This document shows, one piece after another, positions 16,517-26,243 of a stretch of DNA of 64,000 nt; positions within the stretch are counted from its first letter, which is position 1; every line of letters begins with the position of its first letter. A program made the position numbers and the translations under genes. Source of the stretch: Chloroflexota bacterium (GTDB lineage: Bacteria; Chloroflexota; Dehalococcoidia; Lucifugimonadales; Lucifugimonadaceae); the NCBI GenBank assembly GCA_018650845.1, contig JABIFF010000016.1, forward strand, positions 150,571 through 214,570, written 5' to 3'. The notes under the pieces were generated by a model. That model was not told the DNA's origin. It did no database searches and worked only from the letters and a program-made list of their open reading frames with translations.

Positions 16517-17662
16517 TTACAGTTCGCCGATGATCGCTCGGGATATGACGAGTCGCTGAATTTCTGAAGTGCCTTCGTAGATTTCCGTGACTCGCTGGTC
16601 GCGGTAGATTCGCTCGACAGCTGAAGGCTTGAAGTAGCCGACTCCGCCGTGGATTTGGAGCGCGCTGCTTGCGATTTTGCCTGCAGCTTCTGATGCGTAG
16701 AGTTTTGCCATCGCTGATTCTGTTCCGTGAGGCATGCCCTCGTCATAGAGAGCGGCGGCGCGGTAGGTGAGCAGGCGGGCGGCATCGAGCTCGACAGCCA
16801 TATCGGCCATCATGAATTGAATAGCCTGACGGGTTGCGATTGGCTTGCCGAAAGTCACTCGCTGCTTCGAATACGATACTGCTGCATCGAGTGCGCCTTT
16901 GGCGAGTCCGAGGCATTGAGCAGCGATCATTATTCTGCTTGAGTCGAGGATTTTCAGAGCGAGCTTGTAGCCTTCGCCTTCTTCACCGAGTCTGTTTTCG
17001 ACAGGGATTCGGCAGTTGTCGAATACGAGTTCCGCCGTTGCGCAACCCTTCATTCCCATCTTGCCGTGCTGCGGATTTATGGTGAACCCGGGTGTGCCTT
17101 TTTCGACAACGACAGCGGTTACGCCTTTGTGACCTGCCGACTTATCGTGATTCGTGAAAACTGAGAACACATCGGCTACAGCACCGTTTGTGCAGAACAG
17201 TTTTGAACCGTTTAGAACGTACTCATCGCCGTCTCGGGTTAGCGACGTTTCCAGTGCTAACGCGTCGGATCCGGTGCCGGGTTCGGTGAGGGCAAATGCG
17301 GCGATCTTCTCGCCGGATGCGAGCGACGGTAGCCAGCGTTGGCGTTGTTTGTCGTTACCGCCGTGATGAATCGTTTGCGAGCCGAGCGAAACATGGGTGA
17401 TCAGAACCGTGCTGGTCGATCCGCAAGCAGCCCCGACTTCTTCAAGCACCACCATGAAGTCCTTGTACTCGCCACCAGACCCCCCGAATTCTTCTGGAAT
17501 GGTCATTCCTGTGAGGCCTAATTCTGCTAAGCCCCGGAATTGATCGATTGGGAACTCTTCTTTTTCGTCGACTTCATCTGCTCGGGGGGCGAGATTATCG
17601 GCTGCGAATTCCCGAACGGTGGTTGCCAACATTGTTTGCTGTTCGTTGTAGAACGGCTGCAT
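16517..17662 (-). CDS. Acyl-CoA dehydrogenase
   Basis: 381 residues, the family's usual length. FAD/substrate motifs: AFALTEPGTGSDALALETSL, the KLFCTNGAVADVFSVF strand and the C-terminal QIHGGVGYFKPSAVERIYRDQRVTEIYEGTSEIQR, where the Glu of YEGTSEIQ is the expected catalytic base of short/medium-chain enzymes. Starts at ATG 17662. It is 165 bases after the upstream gene end on the same strand, so a shared transcript is uncertain. Confidence 0.95.
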   Translation of the reverse strand: MQPFYNEQQTMLATTVREFAADNLAPRADEVDEKEEFPIDQFRGLAELGLTGMTIPEEFGGSGGEYKDFMVVLEEVGAACGSTSTVLITHVSLGSQTIHHGGNDKQRQRWLPSLASGEKIAAFALTEPGTGSDALALETSLTRDGDEYVLNGSKLFCTNGAVADVFSVFTNHDKSAGHKGVTAVVVEKGTPGFTINPQHGKMGMKGCATAELVFDNCRIPVENRLGEEGEGYKLALKILDSSRIMIAAQCLGLAKGALDAAVSYSKQRVTFGKPIATRQAIQFMMADMAVELDAARLLTYRAAALYDEGMPHGTESAMAKLYASEAAGKIASSALQIHGGVGYFKPSAVERIYRDQRVTEIYEGTSEIQRLVISRAIIGEL

Positions 17663-17891
17663 CTTTGAGAGTCCTCGAATGGTGATAGGAACGTTGCTGC
17701 CAACAGGGTAGCGGCTGGCAGTTGAAATTTATGAGGTAACGATACACGGCTGACGGTTTCTTTTTATCGTCGGGTGGCTATCGGGTTATCGCCATCTGCA
17801 CTTCTTGATAGAAAGGGGGTAAGGGTAGACTTTGCAACTGAATTCGCCCATGAAACGTGATGGGTGAACTCGTGATGAGATCGGAATTGTT

Positions 17892-18392
17892 TTGCGAATA
17901 CTTGGTATTGATCCCGGGCTTACTAGCACCGGCTACGGAATAATCGACATTGTGGGTCGTGACTTCAAAGCTGTTGAAGGTGGGGTTGTTCGAACAAAAT
18001 CGGATCAGCCGATGGCTGAGCGTTTGTATTCGATCTACTCAGTGATTCGCGATGTGATCGCAGAGTTTAAGCCTGATGAAGTAGCCGTTGAAGATCTTCA
18101 CGCTAGATTCGCTAAGACTGCTCTGCTGTTGGGTCACGCTAGAGGTGTGGCTGTCATGGCGGCTGGTGAAGCCAAGTTGCCGGTGATCGACTATCAACCG
18201 ACTCGTGCGAAGAATCTTGTTACTGGGTCGGGTAGAGCCGATAAAGAGCAGATGAAGCAGGCGATTGCGATGCATCTTGGTACGCCCGATGCGGCTAAGA
18301 ACGAACACGTTGCGGACGCATTTTCGATTGCGATTGCACATGCGGTGATGATCGGTAGCTCGGCGGTCGCAGCAATCGACGCGGCGAAGTAG
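17892..18392 (+). CDS. ruvC: Crossover junction endodeoxyribonuclease RuvC
   Basis: 166 residues from TTG 17892, the only start that keeps MRILGIDPGLTSTGYG. Active-site acids are Asp7, Glu67 and Asp142, with His139 in the fourth position as in Thermus RuvC. RuvC resolves Holliday junctions with RuvAB. It is the first gene of ruvC-ruvA-ruvB, with a 12-base gap to ruvA. Confidence 0.96.
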   Translation: MRILGIDPGLTSTGYGIIDIVGRDFKAVEGGVVRTKSDQPMAERLYSIYSVIRDVIAEFKPDEVAVEDLHARFAKTALLLGHARGVAVMAAGEAKLPVIDYQPTRAKNLVTGSGRADKEQMKQAIAMHLGTPDAAKNEHVADAFSIAIAHAVMIGSSAVAAIDAAK

Positions 18393-18404
18393 ACTCCATC
18401 AATC

Positions 18405-19052
18405 ATGATCAGTTACATCACAGGAAAAATCCGAAGTCTTACTCGTGAACCGGGTCGGGCGATAATTATCGCTGGCGGAGTTGGCTATGAAATTAGCTTG
18501 CCGACGTACGTTTATCAATCACTGGCTAACGACGGAATCCAAGAGGGTTCAGACGTTGAGTTGGAGATTTATTACCACGTGACAGATCGCCAGCCGAAGC
18601 CAATGTTGGTTGGTTTCAGGCATCCGAGTGAGAAGCAATTTTTCGAACAACTGATTCAGGTCGAAGGAATCGGACCGGCTAAGGCTGCTGCCGCGCTGGT
18701 GTTCCCCGTTTCGACTATTGCTTCGGCGATTGAGAACGAGGATTTGGGATCGCTTCAACGGCTTCCTGGGATTGGAAGTCGTGCGGCTCAGAAAATCGTT
18801 GCGACGCTTCGTGGCAAGGTGGCGGCGACTGCTTTGTTGCAGGACGCAGGAATTTCTGAGCAGGGGCAGACGGTTGCACCGGCTTCGGACGCTCGATCAG
18901 AAGCTATTGAAGCTCTGATTACGTTGGGCTATCGCCCGACCGAGGCGCAGGATAAAGTCGACGATGTAATTCGTCGGACGCCTGAAGCGGCTGACGATTT
19001 GCAGGATCTGATGCGAGAAGTATTCAAGGCACAGGTTTCGACGCAGGATTAA
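18405..19052 (+). CDS. ruvA: Holliday junction DNA helicase subunit RuvA
   Basis: 215 residues. The N-terminal OB domain is MISYITGKIRSL...AIIIAGGVGYEISLP; the helix-hairpin-helix domain includes LIQVEGIGPAKAAAAL and LQRLPGIGSRAAQKIVATL; and the C-terminal RuvB-binding domain ends the protein (SEAIEALITLGYRPTEAQ). RuvA binds four-way junctions and loads RuvB. Slightly longer than the usual 190-205. Confidence 0.96.
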   Translation: MISYITGKIRSLTREPGRAIIIAGGVGYEISLPTYVYQSLANDGIQEGSDVELEIYYHVTDRQPKPMLVGFRHPSEKQFFEQLIQVEGIGPAKAAAALVFPVSTIASAIENEDLGSLQRLPGIGSRAAQKIVATLRGKVAATALLQDAGISEQGQTVAPASDARSEAIEALITLGYRPTEAQDKVDDVIRRTPEAADDLQDLMREVFKAQVSTQD

Positions 19053-19102
19053 TTGTGGCGTTTCGAGCGTGTTCTTGAACAGGATTTCAACGGAGAAGAT
19101 GA

Positions 19103-20230
19103 GTGGCTTCTGGGCCAGATGAAAACGGACGCGAGCGGATTGTTCAGGCGAGCACTCCGGCGGATGACGCCGAGAAGCTAGCTGGCGATCAGGCGCTGGA
19201 AGAGCGTGCTCAGGAGGCGACTTCTCAGACTGAAAACGCTACAGATACTTTTGCGAAAGATCTGCGCCCACGTCGTTTCCAGGAGTACGTGGGCCAACGG
19301 GCGGTAGTCGATAGCATCTCGATTGCGGTGCTGGCTGCTAAGAAGCGTGGCGATACTTTGGATCATGCTTTGTTTCATGGCCCTCCGGGGCTCGGCAAAA
19401 CGACGATTTCTCAGATCATTGCTCGTGAGTTGGATTCTCAGCTGATTCACACTTCTGGTCCCGCTTTAGAAAGACCTGCCGACGTTGTTGGCTTATTGTC
19501 TAATCTCAAAGTAGGCGACGTTTTATTTATCGACGAGATTCATCGTTTGTCGCACGCTGTTGAAGAGTATTTGTATTCAGCGATGGAAGACTTTCGAGTC
19601 GACTTCATGACAGGTTCGGGTGCGTTTGCGAAGAGCATTAATTTGCCTTTGCAGCCGTTTACGCTGATCGGATCGACTACTCGAGCTGGGATGCTCAGTG
19701 CGCCACTTCGTGAGCGTTTTGGACTTGCCTATCATCTTGATTTTTATTCGACTGGAGAGTTGGCGCAGGTCGTGACTAGGTCGGCTGGAATTCTCGAAGT
19801 AGATATCGATGCCGATGGTGCTTTGGAGATTGCTCGGCGTTCACGTGGCACACCACGAATTTCGAACCGGTTGCTAAGGCGTGTTCGCGACTTTGCTGAG
19901 GTGCGCGAGGTTGGCACGATCGATAAGACTGTTGCTTCCGAGGCACTTGAAATTGAGGGTGTTGACTCGCTCGGGTTAGATCGACTTGATCGTTTGTATT
20001 TGACGACGTTGTCGAAGAACTATCAGGGTGGTCCAGCCGGAATTCAGGCATTGGCGGCGACGATCAACGAGGATCAGCAGACGCTGGAAGATGTTGTAGA
20101 ACCGTTCTTGCTGAAGATCGGCTTCATCGTGCGAACGCCGCAGGGTAGGCGAACTACTCCTGAAGGGTTTGAGCACATCGGCTTGCCGCCGCGTCTGGAT
20201 GGCCCGACAGGGCAGGGCACGCTGCTTTAG
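19103..20230 (+). CDS. ruvB: Holliday junction DNA helicase RuvB
   Basis: 375 residues from GTG 19103, six bases after GGAGA. An N-terminal extension of about 50 acidic residues precedes the conserved LRPRRFQEYVGQ. Then Walker A GPPGLGKTT, Walker B VLFIDEIHRL, sensor 1 TLIGSTTRAG and the C-terminal winged helix ending TPEGFEHIGLPPR. It is the ATP-driven branch-migration motor. Confidence 0.97.
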   Translation: MASGPDENGRERIVQASTPADDAEKLAGDQALEERAQEATSQTENATDTFAKDLRPRRFQEYVGQRAVVDSISIAVLAAKKRGDTLDHALFHGPPGLGKTTISQIIARELDSQLIHTSGPALERPADVVGLLSNLKVGDVLFIDEIHRLSHAVEEYLYSAMEDFRVDFMTGSGAFAKSINLPLQPFTLIGSTTRAGMLSAPLRERFGLAYHLDFYSTGELAQVVTRSAGILEVDIDADGALEIARRSRGTPRISNRLLRRVRDFAEVREVGTIDKTVASEALEIEGVDSLGLDRLDRLYLTTLSKNYQGGPAGIQALAATINEDQQTLEDVVEPFLLKIGFIVRTPQGRRTTPEGFEHIGLPPRLDGPTGQGTLL

Positions 20231-20300
20231 AGCATCTCATCTCTTCCCAACGAGCCTTCACGCCGTACGGTGTCACCGTCGCACTCCCCGCACCACCGAA

Positions 20301-20345
20301 GGTCCCTCCGCTCCGCTTCGCTGCGGTCGGGACTTCGGAATTGGC
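20301..20345 (+). repeat. Dispersed repeat, family 2 (variant)
   Basis: GGTCCCTCCGCTCCGCTTCG and then CGGTCGGGACTTCGGAA, similar in plan to the copies at 13041, 31057 and 42684. It lies in the 158-base gap between the convergent ruvB and ABC transporter genes. Confidence 0.6.
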
Positions 20346-20388
20346 GATTGGCTGGTTGTTGACTACAGCTCGATCCGACGATCGAACT

Positions 20389-22281
20389 CTAAGTAGAAGT
20401 ACCGTCGGCTGCTTGAGTTGCCTGGGCGATTAGCTCGTCTGGAATGTCATCGAAGGATGCGTAGTTCATCGAGTAGAGGCGTGAGTACAGTCCGCCGAGT
20501 TTCATCAACTCGTCGTGGTTACCCTGTTCGATGATTTCGCCGTCCTGAAGAACGATGATCCTATCGGCACCCCGAATCGTTGCGAGTCGGTGCGCGATGA
20601 CCATTCCCGTGCGACCTTCCATAAGACGTGCCAACGCCTGTTGGATCAGCATTTCTGTGTACGAGTCGATGCTGGCAGTTGCTTCGTCGAGCACAAGAAT
20701 CTTGGCATCTGCCACGATGGCTCGTGCGAACGAGAGTAGCTGTCGCTGTCCTAGTGAAAGGTTTCCACCGCGCTGTTCAAGCTCGGTTTCATAGCCCTCA
20801 GGCAGCTTCATGATGAACTCGTGCGCACCTACTGCCTGAGCAGCGGCAACAACGTCTTCACGAGTTGCGTCTTCCTTGTTGTAGATGATGTTTTCAAAAA
20901 TAGTTCCCGAGAATAGGAACGGTTCTTGAAGCACCATCGAAACGTGCTTACCGAGCGAATCTTGCGTTACGTCTCTGACATCGTGTCCGCCGACTTTCAC
21001 TGAGCCTTCCCAGATGTCGTAGAAGCGGTGAACGAGAGCGGTTGTGGAGGTCTTTCCAGAACCGGTTGGACCAACAAGGGCGACAGTTTCGCCAGGCTTC
21101 ACTTCGAAGTTTATGTTCTTGAGAATCGGCTGGTTTGGTAGGTAGCCGAACGTGACATCTTCGAACGAGATCGATCCGTCGATTTCTTCTGGATCGATAG
21201 CGTCGGGCTTGTCTTTGATATCGACAGGTACGTCGATTACTTCGAAGATTCGTTCTCCAGATGCCATAGCTCGTTGCAGCACGTTGTAGTGCATTGTGAG
21301 CGCTCGGATAGGGTCGAAGAATCGCTGTACGAATAGTACGAATGCGACCATTACTCCGACTTCGATTGTTCCACCGAGTACGAAGAATCCACCGACGATG
21401 ACGATGATTGCCATCGCTGCGCCAGTGAGTGTGTCGACGATTGGCAGCATCATCACACCAAATTTTGATGCACGGTTTGCTGCGTTTAGGTTGTCGGTGG
21501 CTCGGATGTCGAATAGATCGAGGTTCACGTATTCGCGTGATAGGCCTTGAACGGCTCTGATGCCGTTGATGTTTTCGGCGAGAGCTCCACTGACGATCGA
21601 CGATGTAACTCTAGCTCGAAGGAACGAGCGGCGAGCGTACGGTAGCCAGATTATTCGGATGATGAACAGCGTTGGAAGAACGGCGAGGGTCATTAGCCCA
21701 AGTCGCCAGTCTAGCCAGACCATTGCTCCGATAATTCCCACGAGTAGAACTAGGTCTCCGATTGCGAAGACTGCTGTCTGAAGGAATTCCTGAAGTGCGG
21801 CAACGTCTCCCTGTAGGCGAGACATTAATTTTCCGATTTCAGTCTTGTCCATGAACGACAGCGAGACTCGCTGGAGATGTTCGTACATCGCACGGCGCAT
21901 ATCGATCAGAATTCGTTCAGCGACTCGTCCAACGATTAATTCTTGTAGGTAGTTCGAGACGAAATTGAACCCGACGGCAACCAAAAAGATGATCACCATT
22001 CCGGTTAGTTTAGATTTGTCTTCAAAGCCCTCTTTTAGCGCATCGTCATAAACATCTTTGACGACAAGCGGGATAGCGATCGAAGATATGGTGAAGACCA
22101 GAACTGCTGAAATTGCGACCCAGAGCAGCATTTTGTAAGCGGCTACGTATTTGATAAATCGGCCGACTACTTGGCCGTTAAATGCTTCACCGAATACTTC
22201 TTCATCGAGGGTCGGTCCGAGACGAATCGAAGCCTTTGGTGGAATTTCGTGACTACGTTCGTGTGTGTCTCTGGTTGCCAT
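20389..22281 (-). CDS. ABC exporter subunit (catalytic-site NBD), heterodimer partner 2
   Basis: 630 residues: an N-terminal six-helix exporter domain and a C-terminal NBD. Walker A is GPTGSGKTST, the signature is the altered LSLGQRQL, and Walker B ILVLDEATASID keeps the catalytic Glu. Its start overlaps the stop of the partner gene (TAATG). The export cargo (lipid or drug-like) is unknown. Confidence 0.95.
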   Translation of the reverse strand: MATRDTHERSHEIPPKASIRLGPTLDEEVFGEAFNGQVVGRFIKYVAAYKMLLWVAISAVLVFTISSIAIPLVVKDVYDDALKEGFEDKSKLTGMVIIFLVAVGFNFVSNYLQELIVGRVAERILIDMRRAMYEHLQRVSLSFMDKTEIGKLMSRLQGDVAALQEFLQTAVFAIGDLVLLVGIIGAMVWLDWRLGLMTLAVLPTLFIIRIIWLPYARRSFLRARVTSSIVSGALAENINGIRAVQGLSREYVNLDLFDIRATDNLNAANRASKFGVMMLPIVDTLTGAAMAIIVIVGGFFVLGGTIEVGVMVAFVLFVQRFFDPIRALTMHYNVLQRAMASGERIFEVIDVPVDIKDKPDAIDPEEIDGSISFEDVTFGYLPNQPILKNINFEVKPGETVALVGPTGSGKTSTTALVHRFYDIWEGSVKVGGHDVRDVTQDSLGKHVSMVLQEPFLFSGTIFENIIYNKEDATREDVVAAAQAVGAHEFIMKLPEGYETELEQRGGNLSLGQRQLLSFARAIVADAKILVLDEATASIDSYTEMLIQQALARLMEGRTGMVIAHRLATIRGADRIIVLQDGEIIEQGNHDELMKLGGLYSRLYSMNYASFDDIPDELIAQATQAADGTST

Positions 22282-24113
22282 TACGAAGCGCTCCCTTCGT
22301 CTTGGCTATTTCGACTATCTTCGTTGGGTCGAATCTGTAGTTCGTAGAGATCGTTGTAGTGGCCGCCTTGTGCGAGTAGCTCTTCGTGAGTTCCTCGTTC
22401 AACGATTTTTCCTGCTTCAATGAACAGGATTTCATCGGCATGCATCAACGAGCTGAGTCGGTGAGAAATGATGATTGTTCCACGGTCTTTAGTGAGATCG
22501 GTAAGAGCGGCACGAATTCGCTGTTCGGTTGCTGCGTCGATAGCTGCGGTCGAGTCGTCAAAGACGATCAATTGTGGCTTGAGCAGGATGGATCGGGCGA
22601 TCGATAGTCGCTGGCGTTGTCCACCGGATAGCGAAACACCGCGTTCTCCGACCATCGTGTCGTATCCACCGGGGAGACGTTCGATGTAGTCACCGAGCTG
22701 AGCGTATTTCGATGCAAGTTCAACTCGGTCATCTGGCGCCCACGGGTCACCATAGGCAACGTTGTGTTCAACAGATGCTGTGAACAGGAACGTGTCCTGT
22801 TCAACTACTCCGACTGCTTTACGTAGCGAGTCGAGTGTTACGTCTCGTAGGTCTTGGCCATCGATAGTGATGTGGCCTTCGATTGGATCGTAGAACCTTG
22901 GTACAAGGTGGGCGATAGTAGATTTTCCGCTGCCGGGAGGGCCAACGATTCCGACGGTGTGGCCGGGTTCTGCCTTGAACGAAACTCCGTTAAGGGTGTG
23001 CTCGCCTTCGTAGCCGAAACTTACATTGTGAAATTCGAGAGTGCCTTGAGTGATTTCAAGCGGTTGTGCGTCGGGCTTATCTTGAATTGCGGGATCGATA
23101 TCAAGAACTGCGAATAGTCGACCACCGGTTGCTGATCCCCGGGCGTAACCGTTGATCATCATTCCGATTTGTCGAACTGGCTGAAGCAAGATACTCATGA
23201 AGGCGAGGAACTGTGTGAGTTCACCAGCTGAAAGTTCACCTTCGATTACTTTGAGTCCGCCGACCCAGAGCACCGCGGCCATTGAAAGCATGAAAGCAAC
23301 GCCCATGAGAGAGATGCTCGAAGCTCGAATTCCAACTTGAACGTTGGCAAGAGCTAATGTTTCGTTGGAAGCTTCGTCGAACTTATCCATCTCATGTTTT
23401 TGAGATGCAAATGCACGAACAACTCGGATACCTCCGAGGTTTTCGTCCATGACCTTAGTAAGGGCAGATAGGCGTTCTTGTAGGTCATACCAATTGGAAC
23501 GCAGTTTGAGTCGAGCGGCTGTTGCGCGCCATGCCACAAATGGAACGAAGCTGAGGCTGATTAGCCCAAGAACAAGATCTTCGCTCAGCATCAGATACAT
23601 ACCAGTGCCGATGAGTACGACTAAGAAGACAGTTCTCAGAAGGGCTGTCTGGACGAACATCCTGACACCTTCGACATCGACGATTCCGCGTGTGATGAGG
23701 TCGCCGGTGTGTACGCCCGCGTGGTAGCTGAACGAAAGTCGTTGCAGCTTTTCGTAGTAGAGCATTCGGAGTTGGTACCCGATGTTCTGACCAATCGATT
23801 CACCCATGTAGTTCTGGACCATGGCTGCGAGTCCGCGACCTACAGATGAAATGAATAGCAATATTGCGATGGCTATAAGGGCAGATTTAGCGGGGTTGTC
23901 GCTACCGCCAAAAATATCGGTTGTTGAATCGACAGCCGATGCGGCCATGGTGTTTGCGATTACAAAACTTCCATCATCGAGTCCGTTCGCAGCATCAACT
24001 GCGCTGCCGATGAGGATTGGGAGGGCCAATTGGAATCCGGACGCCAAGAAAATAGCGATGAGCCCGAATACGAGTCGCCATCTGTATTGAAGCGACATGC
24101 GCGTTATGCGCAT
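22281..24113 (-). CDS. ABC exporter subunit (degenerate-site NBD), heterodimer partner 1
   Basis: 610 residues from ATG 24113, with GGAG five bases upstream. Transmembrane domain followed by an NBD with Walker A GPPGSGKST, a canonical signature LSGGQRQR, and Walker B LIVFDDSTAAID where Asp replaces the catalytic Glu. Together with the downstream partner, which has the reverse combination, it predicts one good and one degenerate ATP site, as in heterodimeric exporters of the BmrCD/TM287-288 type. Confidence 0.95.
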   Translation of the reverse strand: MRITRMSLQYRWRLVFGLIAIFLASGFQLALPILIGSAVDAANGLDDGSFVIANTMAASAVDSTTDIFGGSDNPAKSALIAIAILLFISSVGRGLAAMVQNYMGESIGQNIGYQLRMLYYEKLQRLSFSYHAGVHTGDLITRGIVDVEGVRMFVQTALLRTVFLVVLIGTGMYLMLSEDLVLGLISLSFVPFVAWRATAARLKLRSNWYDLQERLSALTKVMDENLGGIRVVRAFASQKHEMDKFDEASNETLALANVQVGIRASSISLMGVAFMLSMAAVLWVGGLKVIEGELSAGELTQFLAFMSILLQPVRQIGMMINGYARGSATGGRLFAVLDIDPAIQDKPDAQPLEITQGTLEFHNVSFGYEGEHTLNGVSFKAEPGHTVGIVGPPGSGKSTIAHLVPRFYDPIEGHITIDGQDLRDVTLDSLRKAVGVVEQDTFLFTASVEHNVAYGDPWAPDDRVELASKYAQLGDYIERLPGGYDTMVGERGVSLSGGQRQRLSIARSILLKPQLIVFDDSTAAIDAATEQRIRAALTDLTKDRGTIIISHRLSSLMHADEILFIEAGKIVERGTHEELLAQGGHYNDLYELQIRPNEDSRNSQDEGSAS

Positions 24114-24346
24114 GAAGACTCCTACAGAACTTGCACCTTCGACAGGTCGTGATGACGTGCCTGCGGCTTTTCCTACTGGTGTAGTTTGGCTGGTAGCCGT
24201 GACGATTCCTCCATGTTTAATACATCAGCATGTAAGCATCGCGCAGGTTCGTGGCTTGTGCGTATGAATTACGTCACGGGTTTTTGTGAGTGTTTACCGA
24301 ATAAAGAATCACGGTAAACTCGTCGAAGCTGTAACTGCTTGGGTAA

Positions 24347-25333
24347 GTGGTTACGGGCTATGCTCTGTACGAACGAATACGCGATCGTTTTATATCTATG
24401 ACTCTTTCCGATCCAAATAACATACTTGCTGGCGCTTTCGCCGACCTTGATTCAGGAAATCTGAAATCAAGCCCGGATGAAGTTTCGGAGTCGAAAAGCG
24501 AGGTTCGTAACGAGTTTTCAGTGCGTCGGGCTTCGCTCGATGATTCGCTAATGCTTGAGAGCATTGAGCGGGAAGCATTTCCGGGTATGACACCGGTGAC
24601 GCGCATTGAAAGAGATCTAACTCGACAGAACGGTCTTTATCTTGCCGCTATTCGGGGTTGGCACCTTGAGGAGCAGGAGCTTGGGCCTCGATTTGCTATC
24701 GCTACTAAGGCCGAAAAGGAAGACGAGAGCTTCACGGCGCGTATGAGGCGAAACGTCGATAGGTATGTGCTCGATCGAGTTAGCCGCCCAAAACTTTCAG
24801 CCGATTACATTGCCGGATTTGTGGGTTTGTGGTTTGTGCTGGATGAGGCGCACATCGTGATAATCGGGCTGCGGGAATCGGATCGTCGCAAAGGGATTGG
24901 TGAGCAGCTTCTTATAAGTGCTCTGGAGCAATCGATTGAAAATGATTCGCGGGTAATGACTCTCGAGGTTCGCGAATCGAACGCGGCTGCGATCGAGCTG
25001 TACCGTAAGTACGGATTTCAGAACGTTGGCCTACGCCGTAGGTACTATTCGGACAACGGCGAAAACGCTGTGATTATGACTACGCCACCGATTCAAAGCG
25101 ACGATTATCAGAAGATGTTCACCGGGTTGATCGAACAGCATGCTGATAAGTGGGGTTGGGTTTCTCGCCCGGGGTTTGCTGCGCCTGAGGGCTGGGTAGA
25201 GGAAGTGCCTGAAGAGCCAGAGACTCCGACTGAAGACGGTGGTGATGCTGTCGAGGACGAGGTGAAATCGGCGGTCGACACGGATGTCGATACTGGCACC
25301 GATTCAGCAGATGAAGACGAGACGGAAGATTAG
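24347..25333 (+). CDS. GNAT acetyltransferase (RimI-like) with acidic tail
   Basis: Up to 328 residues. The GNAT core is split: VRRASLDDSLMLESIEREAF at about 60-80 and the acetyl-CoA loop IIGLRESDRRKGIGEQLL at about 175-195, then EVRESNAAAIELYRKYGFQNVGLRRRYYSDNGENAVIM, the RimI hallmark. A C-terminal tail of about 45 residues is almost all Glu, Asp, Thr and Val. ATG 24398 is a plausible alternative start. RimI-type enzymes acetylate protein N-termini; the target is unknown. Its TAG overlaps the TAA of the convergent next gene. Confidence 0.85.
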   Translation: MVTGYALYERIRDRFISMTLSDPNNILAGAFADLDSGNLKSSPDEVSESKSEVRNEFSVRRASLDDSLMLESIEREAFPGMTPVTRIERDLTRQNGLYLAAIRGWHLEEQELGPRFAIATKAEKEDESFTARMRRNVDRYVLDRVSRPKLSADYIAGFVGLWFVLDEAHIVIIGLRESDRRKGIGEQLLISALEQSIENDSRVMTLEVRESNAAAIELYRKYGFQNVGLRRRYYSDNGENAVIMTTPPIQSDDYQKMFTGLIEQHADKWGWVSRPGFAAPEGWVEEVPEEPETPTEDGGDAVEDEVKSAVDTDVDTGTDSADEDETED

Positions 25334-26148
25334 GCTCCGCTAACGGCGATGATGTAGACCAGTAGCAGTCCTGCAACGGCGATTGTGAGCTTTACAGCCC
25401 AAGACGTCCACTGCTTTTGAAATGCTTGGAAGTGCTCAACAGATCGCCATTTCTTCCCACGCCACGCTAGTTCGTTTCCTTTGGCTCCGAGGTAAAGGCT
25501 GGCGGTAATCATTACTACCAGCTGAATTGTTGGAGGCAGGAATGCCGCTCCGAACAATATTGCGGTGTACGGCACGCCAGAAAAAATGCCCCAGATCGCT
25601 GGCATGAGGAATGCTGCCCAATTCCACTTCTTAACGCCGTCGGGTATCTCACCGTCTCGTATGCCAGAGGTGTTATCGGTCGCATCGTCGGCTGAACCGA
25701 ACGGATTTTGCTGGGAGATATCTAAATCGTGCTGCTGGCTTGCATCTTGATTTTTGACAGGGCCGCGTAGGTCAGCCGGTTCGTCGCTGGGACGATTTAA
25801 TGGCGGCCTGTTGGCTGGGTTACCTGTTGGATTTAGATCAGGCCGGTATGTGCGTGGTCCAGCAGCTGACGGAATAGTGACTTCCGGTTGTGCTTGTGGT
25901 TGTGGGGTGATGCGCACTGCGTTGTGCATTTCCGATCCACAAACCCAGCAATAGGCAGCCCGGGTATTGTTCGCATTGCCACACTTTGGGCAGGAATTTA
26001 GTCCAAGCGGCGATACTGAATCTGTGTGGACTTCCACAAGTCGTTCGCCGCACCGGGTGCACGCGTAGCCGGTTTTATCGTTTTCGGTGCCGCAATGTGC
26101 ACAGAAGTGATGATCGCCAGCGGTAGTTTGTTCGGTAGTTTCTGCCAT
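25330..26148 (-). CDS. Double zinc-ribbon membrane protein
   Basis: 272 residues. Two zinc ribbons lie at the N-terminus: HFCAHCGTE with CTRCGER, and SCPKCGNAN with CWVCGSE. A Pro/Asn-rich linker follows, then two or three hydrophobic segments (about 185-230 and 250-270). Similar proteins with zinc-ribbon plus transmembrane segments are common and of unknown role. Its stop shares two bases with the stop of the convergent RimI-like gene. Confidence 0.75.
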   Translation of the reverse strand: MAETTEQTTAGDHHFCAHCGTENDKTGYACTRCGERLVEVHTDSVSPLGLNSCPKCGNANNTRAAYCWVCGSEMHNAVRITPQPQAQPEVTIPSAAGPRTYRPDLNPTGNPANRPPLNRPSDEPADLRGPVKNQDASQQHDLDISQQNPFGSADDATDNTSGIRDGEIPDGVKKWNWAAFLMPAIWGIFSGVPYTAILFGAAFLPPTIQLVVMITASLYLGAKGNELAWRGKKWRSVEHFQAFQKQWTSWAVKLTIAVAGLLLVYIIAVSGA

Positions 26149-26243
26149 ACAGCTTTGATTTTAGAGGTGTTATCGAGCGGTGTCGCTACCGAACCTAGTT
26201 GGCACGTGCGTTCTGTGCAGAATTGTGTTGATCGTTACTCGAA

